Made by a program: the position numbers and the translations under genes. A stretch of 64,000 bases of DNA from Adiantum capillus-veneris (Eukaryota; Streptophyta; Polypodiopsida; Polypodiales; Pteridaceae), in contig CM043963.1 of the NCBI GenBank assembly GCA_014529385.2, positions 109,842,912 to 109,906,911 on the forward strand. Direction: 5' to 3'. The notes beneath the pieces were generated by a model that did not search any database, had not been told where the DNA came from, and saw only the letters and a list, made by a program, of their open reading frames with translations. Shown piece by piece: positions 44,574-55,177 of the stretch (its first letter is position 1; the number at the start of each line of letters is the position of its first letter).

Positions 44574-46122
44574 CTAGGCTTGCGCTTTCTCCACAATCTT
44601 TTTCTTTTTCTGGACACGCAGCTTTTCTTGATGTATTTTGAGAAGCATGTCTTGGGTTAGCGGCAAAAGATACTTTTTCACTCTGCATCCACTAATCCAA
44701 TTGGGCATTTCTTCTCCATCTAATGTAGCAAGCTTGACGGCTCCACTTGGTGATAGATCTTTAATCACCAGAGGTCCCATCCCTCGCTTTTTAAGCTTCT
44801 TAGCATGCTGTTTCAGAGTGTAAACTAGGACATAGTCCCCAACCTTAAACTCTTTAGTCCGCACATGCTTATCAAAAAATTCCTTTTGTCGCCTTTTTTG
44901 AGCGTAGATAGAAGCTACTGCTTTTAGGCGAAGCTCGTCTAGCTTTTCTAGGTCATCTATTCTATCAGAAAGCTCGTGCCCTGTCCACTCTAGATCCTTA
45001 GCCACCCTTAAGGTTGAAATCAAGAATTCTATTGGTAAGATAGCATTTAGCCCAAAAACCATGTTATATGGGGTCGTTCCTATTGATGTTTTATATGCTA
45101 CCCTATATGCCCATAATGTTGAATGCAACTTCTGGTCCCAGTCAGTTCTCGACTCAGATACAATCTTCGTAAGGACCGTGCATATGGTTTTGTTTGTTGC
45201 TTCAGTTTGTCCGTTTGCTTGTGGATGATACGGGGCTGATTTCCTATGGATTACCATGAATTCATCTAGAAGGATCTCTATCACTTCATTTATAAAATGT
45301 GTGCTTCGATCACTCACAATTTCTATTGGCAATCCATATCGTACAAAGACGTATTCATATAGAAATTGTGCCGTGGTCCTGGCATCTGCTTTTTGAGTTG
45401 CCTTTGCTTCGACCCACTTTGTTAGATAGTCTGTAGCCACAACGATGTATTGTGCATGAGTCTTATATGCAGGAGGTGAAATGGGTCCGACATAATCAAT
45501 CCCCCATTTTGCAAAAGCTCTTGCCCCCATCATTGGTCTAAGCGGCATATCATCTCTTTTAAGTGGTACTTTGGTCTGCTGACAGTCATCACATCGTTTA
45601 ATGTATTCCTCAGCGTCCATATGTAATGTTGGCCACCATATTCCTGCGGCTAAGACAAGTTTTGCTGTCTTATCACCTGAGAAATGGCATCCACCTACTC
45701 CTCCATGAGCTTGCTCCAGGATTATCACATACTCAGACTCTGATGCGCAAATCCTTAGCTGGTTGTCTTTACCTCTCTTATAGAGTTGATCTCCTATTAA
45801 AGCGTAATCTCTAGCTTCTGTCTCTACAGATTTATGACGAGCTTTTGACGTTCCTTCTGGGAAAGTTCTATTTGTGAGATATTCAACAATATACTGACTC
45901 CATTCCGGAGCGATCATTATCTGATATAATGTCGAATACTCTGCTGGCGGTTTCGATGAACATACAATACATACAGTGACATATTCATGTACGCTTTCTT
46001 TCATTCCTGGCCAATAGACTCCCAATTGTAACAAATTCCTATATGTGTTCCTTCTTGAACAATGAAATGCACATTCCTGAACATGTGCTTTGCACAGATA
46101 TATATTATATTCCTCAGGATCA
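44574..46122 (-). pseudogene. Integrase (giant element), with an extra N-terminal zinc domain
   Basis: An open frame of 486 codons (46034-44574), extending upstream in the same frame to the foldback at 46122. A first HH-CC domain (A-H near 46080, C-x2-C at residues 22-25 of the long frame) is followed by a W-S-Q-Y-I-V ... L-Y-K-R linker. A second, complete HH-CC domain follows (His110, His118, Cys148, Cys151), then the catalytic core with Asp180, Asp242 and Glu278 all present. The C-terminal part has the K-V-G-D-Y-V-L-V SH3-like start and a basic tail. No chromodomain. The core itself is intact; the frame is cut off from RNase H by the foldback. Confidence 0.88.
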
Positions 46123-46125
46123 TTA

Positions 46126-47519
46126 GAAAATTTCGGAGGTCATTTGGAGGGCCTTGTAAGAAATTGTATTTCTCTCTCTAGAAACTTTTTTTAAAATGCA
46201 CTTGCACCTTGTGAGTACGTCCAAAAGGACAACCAGACACTCTGAAAATTAGATTTATATTCCCAATCGTCCTTGAAAACGATCACTTTTTTATTTAATG
46301 CGAGCGTCTTTTTCAGGAGGCAGGTGCGGCGCATCTAATGCAGCTTACGTCATCACTGAAAGTTGAAAAGTCACAAACTGTAAAATAGTAATAGATCTTG
46401 AGGATTTTGACACCACCAATGCATCCGGAACGCCAAAATACCTTAAAAACGAATGTCTACTTGTCTCATTCCGACATCCGGAGAGGCAAAAAATATCAAA
46501 AAACCCCCAAAAATGGGCTTTTTACTAAAGGCGCACGAGGAGGCATTCTAAAATTTTAGAATGCCCCTCTGCGCGCCGTTAGTACAAAGCCCATTTTTGG
46601 GGGTTTTTGGACACTTATCTTTCCAAAAAGCCCCTTTTTAGAGGTTTTTGGACATTTTCCTCTCAAAAAGCTCCCTAAAAAAAAGAAAAAAGGGCCTTTT
46701 TACTAACGGCGCGCGAGGAGGCATTCCAAAATTTTGGAATGCCCCCTCGCGCGCCGCTAGTACAAAGCTTTTTTTAGTGATTTTTGGACACTTATCTTTC
46801 CAAAAAGCCTCTTTTTAGAGGTTTTTGGACATTTTCCTCTCAAAAAGCTCCCTAAAAAGAGGAAAAAAGGGCCTTTTTACTAACGGCGCGCGAGGAGGCA
46901 TTCCAAAATTTTGGAATGCCCCCTCGTGCGCCATTAGTACAAAGCTCTTTTTAGTGATTTTTGGACACTTATCTTTCCAAAAAGCCCCTTTTTAGAGGTT
47001 TTTGGTCATTTTCCTCTCAAAAAGCTCCCTAAAAAGAGGGAAAAAGGGCCTTTTTACTAATGGCGCGCGAGGAGGCATTCCAAAATTTTGAAATGCCCCC
47101 TCGCGCGCCGTTAGTAAAATGTTCTTTTAGGGGTGTTTGACATTTTTGGCCTCTTTGGATGTCTAAGCGAAGCAATTGGACATTCATTTCTAGGAGATAT
47201 GTGTGTTCCGGACTCATTGGCAGTATCAAAAGTTTCAAAATCTTCCACCACTTGATAGTTTTGTGACTTTTTGAGTTCTAGTGATGACGTATCCCGTATC
47301 AAATGCACCACATCTACCTTCTGAAAAAAGTGCTCGCATTAAATAAAAGAGAGTACTCGTCTTCAAGGACCACTAGATTATTAAATGAGGAGAGGGACAC
47401 CTTTTATATTTTTGTTAATATCAATCTATTTTTCTACGTAACGTAGGCTCTTCTCCCATTGGAGGAGCTTATTTTCCTCTCTCTACCAAAAGGCCCTCCA
47501 AAAGACCTCCGAAATCTCC
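46126..47519. mobile_element. Foldback transposon (1394 bp) with internal palindrome array
   Basis: The ends are inverted: GAAAATTTCGGAGGTCATTT at 46126 and the complement of GGAGATTTCGGAGGTCTTTT ending at 47519. Further inverted similarity extends about 330 bp inward (for example TTATTTAATGCGAGC at 46292-46306 and its complement near 47330-47346). The centre (46530-47115) is a four-unit, about 175-bp-period array. Outside bases read CATTA at left and TAATG at right. It splits the pol frame between the RNase H linker and integrase. No transposase. Confidence 0.82.
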
Positions 47520-47798
47520 TAATGTGATGCATAGTCGTAAAACATGATCATTTCCCAATTGATACAACCTTCCTGCAACCAATTGAAGATTCTTGGATTG
47601 CTGAATAGCAATATGTTTCTGGTTGTATTCTCTTCTATCAAACTCTCCTCCATAGGTTAATAGGCTAACGACATTTTGAGACCACTTCGGTATCATTTCT
47701 ATGTTGAACAAGTACGCGTCTGGCATGTCGTCATCTACTCCTATAGGGTCTTCTCCATTCGTCAATCGCAAAAGATGATCAGCTCTAAGATGTGTTTT
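47520..47798 (-). pseudogene. RNase H-integrase linker (giant element)
   Basis: The frame 47771-47520 encodes a linker with P-K-W-S-Q-N-V-V, then A-G-R-L-Y-Q-L-G and L-R-L-C-I. It parallels the second linker inside the integrase ORF (E-W-S-Q-Y-I-V, then G-D-Q-L-Y-K-R-G and L-R-I-C-A). The same frame joins RNase H upstream across a TGA at 47796-47798. The foldback follows. Confidence 0.75.
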
Positions 47799-48266
47799 TC
47801 ATTTCTTTACTACTACCGTGAAGTCGAATTCCAGTAAGACAATGAACCATCTCACTATTCTCCCGGTATTGCGTGGTTTATTCACTAGGTAGAGCAAGGC
47901 TTGGTGATCCGTAAAAAACAAAAACTTGTTGGCTAGAAGATAATGCCGAAATTTCTTCACAGCATATATCATTCCTAATCCTTCTCGCTCTATTGTGGTG
48001 TAATTCTTCTTTGCATTGTTGAGCTGTCGACTGGCGTAACCGATGGGAAAATCCATGTTTCCTTCTTCTGGCTGAGCCAGAATGCATCCTATTGCATATG
48101 CCGAAGCATCTATATGCACATGGAATATCTTCTCCCAATCTGGTGATTTCAAGACTGGAGCAGTAATGAGTGCCTCTTTCAATTTCTTGAATGATTCCTC
48201 ACACTCCTCTGTCCATTCAAAGTTCACTATTAGCCTGTAAAGTGGTTGGCCTATTATAGCGTACAT
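47799..48266 (-). pseudogene. RNase H (giant element)
   Basis: 155 codons in the RT frame. Active-site residues Asp53 (H-I-D-A-S), Glu93 (T-I-E-R-E-G) and Asp120 (F-T-D-H-Q) are present; the end has F-D-F-T-V-V-V. Upstream in the same frame is RT, separated by one TGA at 48273-48275; downstream one TGA precedes the linker. Only nonsense codons, not frameshifts, break RT to linker. Confidence 0.88.
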
Positions 48267-48275
48267 GTAAATGAA

Positions 48276-49680
48276 TCATCTATAATATCCGCAATGTCCC
48301 ATAAAGCTCTGTACTTGTTTTGCATTGGTTGGTCTAGGCATATCCACTATAACTTTTATCTTCTCTAAATCCGTGGATATTCCATTTTGTGAGACAATAT
48401 GTCCCAGAATTTTGCCCTGTCGGACCATAAACACACATTTCTCAGGATTGAGACAAATGCGATATGTCCTACATTTCTCAAATACTTTTCTTAGGTGTTC
48501 TAGATGCTCATCTCTCAGAAGAGAATGTACACATAAGTCATCCATGTATATTTCTAGAAACAACCTTAAGTATTCTTTGAAAGCATGCGTCATCAGCCTC
48601 TGGAAGGTTGCGGGAGCATTGGTTAGACCAAAAGGCCTAACCCGATAAGCATAAATTCCCCACTCCGTTGCAAAAGCTATTTTATGTTGATCTTCCGGTG
48701 CTATGGCTAGCTGGTTATATCCTGAAAAACCATCAAGAAAGGAGTATGTTGTTTTCCCTGATACACGCTCTAGAACATGATCAATTATCGGCAGGGGATA
48801 ATTATCCCTGATTGTTGCAGCATTCACTTTCTTTAAGTTGACACACACTCGGAGTTTTCCGTTCTTCTTGGGTACCACCACAATTGGAGATACCCAATCA
48901 GTGTGTTCAATCTCGTATATGAATTCAGCTTCCATTAGCTTATCTATCTCTTCTTTGATTCGCTTAGCAAACGTATCATTATATGTGTATGGTCTCTGTC
49001 TACTAGGCTTTGCATCTTGTTTTAGTGGGATTGTGTGTTGGCATATCGATGGGTCAACTCCCTTTAAGTCCTTATAAGACCATGCAAACACATCCCTGTA
49101 CTCTCTGAGAAAACTCAAAAGTCTCTCTTCCTCGCCTGGAGACAAATCTGTGGCTATGTACACCGGTCTAGGTGTCTCACCTAAAGTTGCTAAATCAACT
49201 TTTTTTGCATCCTCCGGTCCGTCATAAGATTCGTTCTCCTTTCTCTCTCGAATAGGTTGGGTTAATACCACCTTCCTATCCTCTATTATGAATTTCCTGT
49301 AGTGAGAGGGAACATCCATGTTTTCCTTAATTTTGACTTTTTCGTCCTCTCCACTCTCAATTTCTGTCGTCCAAACTTCTTTCAAAGTTTTCTTGAGCTC
49401 TCTGTACTTGTTTCTACGTTCTAACTTGGACTCTGTGTGTTCTCTGTTGCGCTTGTTCTTTTCTGATTTTTTTGTTTCAGTTTTCGTTTCATTCCTTTGA
49501 ACTTGATTTCTTGAGCTTCTTTTGTCTTTTCGTAAGCTCTTTTGATCATTGCCTCTCATTCTTCCATAAATCTTGTCCTTAACACAATCTTCCGTCTCTA
49601 CTAGCATTAGGAATTGATTTTTTCCTCTTATTCTAGGGATCAGATTGGTTATAACCCCCTTTTTTTTTCTCTTTGCTCTA
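48276..49680 (-). pseudogene. Reverse transcriptase (giant element), 5' end cut by copia
   Basis: Open for about 470 codons from the copia junction (the first codons of the open stretch belong to the copia LTR). Residues about 60-125: a very basic/charged linker. RT fingers from about 235: K-P-S-R-Q-R-P-Y-T-Y, then V-V-V-P-K-K-N-G-K and Y-P-L-P-I-I-D. The palm has F-L-D-G-F-S-G-Y-N-Q and P-F-G-L-T-N-A-P. The catalytic motif is Y-M-D-D (residues 385-388), then L-C-V-H-S. The thumb ends at G-H-C-G-Y-Y-R. The catalytic Asp residues are intact. Confidence 0.9.
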
Positions 49681-49685
49681 TAACG

Positions 49686-49912
49686 TGTTACCATATACAT
49701 GTGGTAGTGATGTGTGTGAACACACTAGGACCGCCGGGGAATTTTTTCCCTCTTTAGGAGGTTTTTTCCCCCATGCATTGTATATACGCCCATCACTCTA
49801 GGGCTATCTATCTTTCCATTGCACACTAAGTAACACACTCTCTATTGTGTGCCTTGAGCTTCCTTCGTCTTCTCCAAGCTGTGTGTGTTTCTCTGCAACC
49901 CTAATTCCAACA
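49686..49912 (+). repeat. copia 5' LTR (227 bp)
   Basis: TGTTACC...CCAACA. TATATAC at 49781-49787 is a likely TATA box. Confidence 0.95.
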
Positions 49913-49914
49913 AT

Positions 49915-49926
49915 TGGTATCAGAGC
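49915..49926 (+). other. copia primer-binding site
   Basis: TGGTATCAGAGC, two bases after the 5' LTR; initiator Met tRNA type. Confidence 0.92.
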
Positions 49927-50273
49927 AGGTCATGTCCTCCCGGGCTTAGTCGCCAGTTGCTCCAGCACACGCCTGCTCACTTTCTCCGATTTCAGTGAGC
50001 TTTGGCGAGCGTTCGCAGGTCGACAAATATTTTGGGAAGCTCGAAGAGCTTGGTCTGCTCAGAATTTTGATTTGGGCTCATTTCGGCCTCCGTTTCCACT
50101 ACAGGCAGTACTGCACAGGCTATTTTGTCATTTTGTGCAGATTTTCTGTCAGTGCCGTTTTCTGCATAACAGGTGCCTTATAGTCTTCTACGGTTTGTGC
50201 TTTATAGCACAAGTTGTTCCCGCTCCATTTCTCCTATTTTCGGGCAGTTTTCACATCAGGTGCAGCATTTACC

Positions 50274-51495
50274 ATGGCTGACAACAACAACACAGATGTG
50301 TTCAAGATGTTTGCTGCTGAGGACAGGTTGGATGGGGACAACTACCCTATGTGGGCTTATATGATGCAAGATTGTTCTTGTGTCAAAAGGTGTCTGGAAC
50401 ATTGTACAGGGCATTGATGTACGTCCTGGTTCTGAAGATGTAGGCGATGTTGAGGATGTTGCAGGTCTTGCTGCAAGGATTGCAGCTGTTAGAGTTGTTT
50501 TGCCTACGGCAGAACAAGCTCGTTGGGATGTTAAGGATGCGCAGGCTCATGCATTGATTGCCTTGTCTGTGAAGCGCACCATTATTCCTCACATCCGTTC
50601 AGCAAAATCTGCAAAACAGGCTTGGGATATTCTAGCAGGTCTTTATGCAAGCCGCAATGAGGCTAAAATTGCTTTGCTGCGTAAAGAGCTAGAGTCGAAG
50701 ATTATGCATGAGGAAGATGATATGGACACTTTCCTTGCTAGTGTCAAGGATATCAATGAGCAACTCATTTCTGCAGGTGAAGTCATTTCGGACAGTTCCC
50801 TTGTGCAGACTGTTCTTGATGCCTTACCAGATTCCTACCAGACTTTTGCTAGTACTTGGAGACTGATGACCCAAGGAAATCCTGAAGTTGTCAAGTTTGA
50901 TGCATTATGCACATTGCTGTTGCAAGAGTCACTTTCTAGAAAAAACAGGACTAGGCAGCGTGCAGTTGAACAGGCTTTTATTGCTTCTCAAAGAAAGGGT
51001 GGTAACAGTAATGCAGCCACTTCTTATGGTTCTGCTGCGAGTGGCAAAAATTCTGTTCCTAATGCTTCTGCTGGCAGCACTTCGTCTGGCAATTCTGGTG
51101 ATAAGGGCAAAAAGAAGATGCGTTGCCATTATTGTAAAGCCAATGATCACTTGATCAAGTCGTGTCCTAAGTTGAAGGCCAAAGAGGCTAAGAAGAAAGA
51201 GGGTGGTTCCACTGCAAATGCTGGTTCCACTACAAATGCAGCCATTGTTGAGTCTTCTGTGAAAGGAGATTGTGATGCTGATGTTGATGCAGAATGGGCT
51301 TTTAGCGCAGAGTGCACTTACAATCCTGCTGTCCATGATGCATGCTTGTCAGTTGCTGCAGATTCACATGTGTGGTATTTCGACAGTGGTGCTACAAAGC
51401 ACATTACCTCACATCGTGAATTGTTTACCTCTCTTGAGTCTGTCCCTCATGGGAATTCAGTCACTTGTGCCAACAACGCCTCTTATCCAGTTTAG
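50274..51495 (+). pseudogene. copia gag and protease, one frameshift, one stop
   Basis: Starts at ATG 50274 (M-A-D-N-N-N). The capsid-type region has L-D-G-D-N-Y-P-M-W near residue 20, then a one-base frameshift close to 50368. The frame resumes (G-V-W-N-I-V-Q-G) and stays open for about 370 codons. The UBN2-type Gag core contains A-W-D-I-L and L-D-A-L-P-D-S-Y. The zinc knuckle is C-H-Y-C-x4-H-x4-C near 51120-51165. The protease starts W-Y-F-D-S-G-A-T-K-H-I near 51373-51405. The frame ends at TAG 51493-51495, inside the protease. Confidence 0.93.
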
Positions 51496-54400
51496 GGAGT
51501 TGGAAAGATTGTGCTCACTGCTGCTAATGGCAGTTCCTTCACACTTGTTGATGCACTTTATGTACCTGGGATCAAGAAGAATCTCTTGTCTGTATCTGCA
51601 CTTGCTAGACTTGGACTTGTAGTCAAATTTGTGGATGACAGATGTACAGTTCATGATCTCAGTTTTGGTGATGAAATTGTTGCATCTGGCCTTTTGTGCC
51701 GTGGGCTGTATAAGCTCACTTTGTATGACAAGTGTGGACAAAATTTTGCAAATGCTGTTGCAGATTCAAGGGCTATTTCAGATGCAAAACTTTGGCATGC
51801 ACGTTTTGGTCATCTGAATTTTGCCAGTTTGCTGCGTTTGCAGAAATCTGATATGGTTGCTTCTTTGCCGCCTCTTGAAGCACCTGTCAAACATGTTTGT
51901 GAAGGCTGTATTCTGGGTAAAATGCAGCGTTCTAAGTTTCCAAAGGATGGTTCAGTTAGGGCCACATGCAGGTTGCAACTTGTGCATAGTGATGTTTGTG
52001 GGCCCATGCAAACTCCGTCCTTGGGCAATTACCTGTACTTCGTGACTTTCATTGATGATTACTCCAGGCATGCATGGGTATTTCCGCTTAAAGCGAAGTC
52101 CGAAGTTTTTATGTGCTTCAAACATTTTTTGGCTATGGTTGAAAATGTCTCAAAATGTACTATGGGCACCCTCCGTTCCGATCGAGGGGGGGAGTATATG
52201 TCTCATGAATTTAATGCATTTCTGGCTAGTCGTGGGATAAAACACCAATGTACAGTGCCTTATACACCTCAGCAAAATGGTGTTGCTGAGAGGAAAAACA
52301 TGTCACTAACGGAAATGGCACGATGTATGGTCAAAAGTCAAGCTTTGCCGCATTCTTTTTGGCTTGAGGCCATCATGTGTGCCACTTATGTACTTAACAG
52401 GTGTCCTACGAAAGCTTTGCAGTCTATTACTCCATATGAAGCATGGCATGATAGAAAGCCTTCTATTGAGCACATGCGTGTTTTTGGCTGTTTGGCATAT
52501 GCTTTGGTGCCACAAGTGCAGCGCAGGAAATTGGATGATAAGGCTGTCAAATGTATTTTTGTTGGTTATAGTGCTGAAAGCAAAGGTTACAGGTTGTATC
52601 ATCCGCAAACAAAACGTATTCTGGTTTCACGGGATGTAGTGTTTGTGGAAGACTCTGTTCAGCCCTTGCTGTCATGTACTAGAGACAGTAATGTAAGCTC
52701 ACAGGACATTTATGACACTTTGTTGCCTCTTTTCAGTGGTGGAAATACGAACGTAAGTTCCAATGAGGCAAATGTACAGCCTATGGGGGTTTCTGAAAAT
52801 GTTTTAGAACAGCCTATTACTGATGCAGATGTACATGATGTACTTGATGAGGAAAGCGCTGAAAATGAGCAGGCTAGAGGTATGCCAAAATGGCTGGTGC
52901 ACACTTTGCGTGACAGTAAATTGGATGCACCTTTATCTAGTCGTACTCGTTCAGGCTCTCGCCATGCATCTTATGCATCAGATTGTTATGCTTTGGCTGT
53001 GTCTAGTTTACATGATGTTGAGGAGCCTCTGTCTTTTGATGAAGCACAGAATTCAGAAAATTGGATTGCTGCCATGAAATCAGAATATGATGCACTTATA
53101 GAGAATGACACATGGACTTTATGTGATTTGCCTCCTGGCAAAAAGGCCATTGGTACGAAGTGGGTTTACAAGTTGAAACGGAAGCCGGATGGTGAGATCG
53201 ATCGCCATAAGGCTCGACTTGTTGCAAAGGGTTATGCACAACAAAAAGGCATAGATTATGAAGAGACTTTTGCTCCCACTTGTCGTATGACTACTGTGCA
53301 TTTTCTATGTGCATTGGCAGCTCATTTTGGTTGGGATGTACATCAATCAGACATTGTTACTGCTTTCTTGAATGGTGACATATTTGAGGAAGTTTATGTA
53401 ACGCAGCCTCGCGGTTTTGTCATAAAAGGACAAGAGGACAAAGTGTGCAAATGTAAGAAGGCTTTGTATGGGTTGAAGCAATCTCCTTGTGCTTGGTATG
53501 AGAAAGCTGACACTCATTTGGTTAAACGAGGCTTTCGTAACAGTCCAACAGAAAGCACATTGTATGTAAAGCGTGAGGATGATGTATTTCTCATTGTGGT
53601 TCTTTATGTTGATGATTTGCTGATCACTGGACCAAATGAGAGACATATTGCTGAATTTAAGGCTGATTTGAATGCTACTTTCAAGATGAAAGATTTGGGG
53701 CTGTTGCATCATTACTTGGGTATACAGTTTAAGCAGTGTGATGGTGGTATTGCCTTGTGTCAGAAAAGTTACATAGAGACATTGCTATGTAAGTTTGGAC
53801 TTGAGGATTGCAAACCTATTGCCACTCCCATGGAAACAGGTTTGAAATTGAGTCTACATGATGCTGGCGATCCTGCTGATGTCACTCTTTACCAAATTGC
53901 TGTTGGCTGCCTCATTTATGTATGCAACACGAGGCCAGATATTCAGTTTGCAGTCTCGCAGGTCAGCAGATTTATGCATAGCCCAGGGTCTAAGCATTGG
54001 CAGGCTGTCAAGAGGATTTTCCGCTACCTTAGTGGCACTTTACATCTTGGCTTGTTTTATCCCAAGGGGGGATCATTGCCGCCTGACTTACATGCTTTTT
54101 CGGACTCAGATTGGGCTGGTTGTTTTGACACGCGAGTGTCCACAAGTGGTTTTTGTTTCATGCTTGGCAATTCATGTATATCATGGTTGAGCAAGAAGCA
54201 ACCTACTGTGGCCACTTCGAGTTGTGAGGCTGAGTACAGGGCAGTCTTCACAGCTACGGTTGAGTGTGTATGGCTCAGACGCCTTATGGCTGACTTGGGT
54301 GTTGGACAGGACACTGCCAACACTATCTACACTGACAGTCAGAGCGCATTGGCAGTTGCGAGGAACCTAGTTTTTCATGCTCGCACAAAGCACATTGAGG

Positions 54401-54561
54401 TGCATTACCACTATGTCAGGGAGAGGCTCTCAGCAGGAGAGATCAGCTTGGCTTATGTGCCAACACAGGACAACCTTGCAGATCTTTTCACAAAGGCATT
54501 GTCTCGTGAGAAGCTTGAAGCTTTCCGCAAAGCTTTGGGCTTACTCCCCTTTGTGGACTGA
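51496..54561 (+). pseudogene. copia pol: rest of protease, integrase, RT, RNase H
   Basis: Open in the same frame as gag-protease after the TAG, more than 1000 codons without another stop. Order: end of protease; H-A-R-F-G-H ... C-E-G-C zinc domain; integrase core with Asp in H-S-D-V-C-G, Asp in R-S-D-R-G-G-E-Y and Glu in N-G-V-A-E-R-K-N; K-A-L-Y-G-L-K-Q and L-Y-V-D-D-L-L-I-T-G (RT); D-S-D-W-A-G, S-S-C-E-A-E-Y and D-S-Q-S-A-L (RNase H), ending K-A-L-G-L-L. All catalytic residues are present. By length and order it is a full-size copia polyprotein. Confidence 0.93.
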
Positions 54562-54626
54562 TCCTGTCCTCAGGGCATGGCACTTCCCTTTACTCATGTG
54601 CCAGCTCTCGTTCACCGCATCACTCC

Positions 54627-54634
54627 AGGGGGGA
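54627..54634 (+). other. copia polypurine tract
   Basis: AGGGGGGA, two bases before the 3' LTR. Confidence 0.85.
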
Positions 54635-54636
54635 TT

Positions 54637-54863
54637 TGTTACCATATACATGTGGTAGTGATGTGTGTGAACACACTAGGACCGCCGGGGCATTTTTTCC
54701 CTCTTTAGGAGGTTTTTTCCCCCGTGCATTGTATATACGCCCATCACTCTAGGGCTATCTATCTTTCCATTGCACACTAAGTAACACACTCTCTATTGTG
54801 TGCCTTGAGCTTCCTTCGTCTTCTCCAAGCTGTGTGTGTTTCTCTGCAACCCTAATTCCAACA
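54637..54863 (+). repeat. copia 3' LTR (227 bp)
   Basis: Same length as the 5' LTR; differs at two sites (A/C near 49740 and A/G near 49773, 5' LTR numbering). Confidence 0.95.
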
Positions 54864-55177
54864 TAGCGTTTCTGGCGTTGTTTACTTTGGTTCGGGAAAT
54901 CATAAAATCGGACATCCGTTATAGTTTCTTCGTTTCCGCTTGAATTGTCCGTTGACTCGTTGTCTGCTTCATTTTCCCACTCTGGATGATCGGGAATGTC
55001 GTGAAACACCTCTTCTTCATCTTCCTTTTCCAGTGTATCGTTCTTTTCAGTTTCTTTTTCGAGTGTAGTTCTTAGCATGAAGTACGGAACCACGTCATAC
55101 CAGTCCTTGTCGCAAAATTTTGTTGTGGGACCATCCAAAATTGCACAAACATCTAGGGTTGCTAGAATGTGTATCAT
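54864..55177 (-). pseudogene. Protease-RT spacer (giant element), cut by copia
   Basis: The frame 55177-54864 encodes a segment with G-P-T-T-K-F-C-D-K-D and then an acidic stretch. It matches 3090-3360 of copy 1. One base is missing at its junction with the upstream protease frame near 55174. At the copia side it continues, after removal of the insert, into the basic start of the RT frame at 49680. Confidence 0.8.

Larger units (their letters stand above)
49686..54863 (+). mobile_element. Near-complete Ty1/copia element (5178 bp) inserted between protease and RT of the giant element
   Basis: Two 227-bp LTRs (49686-49912, 54637-54863) differ at only two positions by eye. Flanking 5-mers TAACG (49681-49685) and TAGCG (54864-54868) fit a 5-bp target duplication with one later change. 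Primer site, gag, protease, integrase, RT and RNase H are in copia order on the plus strand, opposite to the host element. Only two coding lesions were found. Confidence 0.95.
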
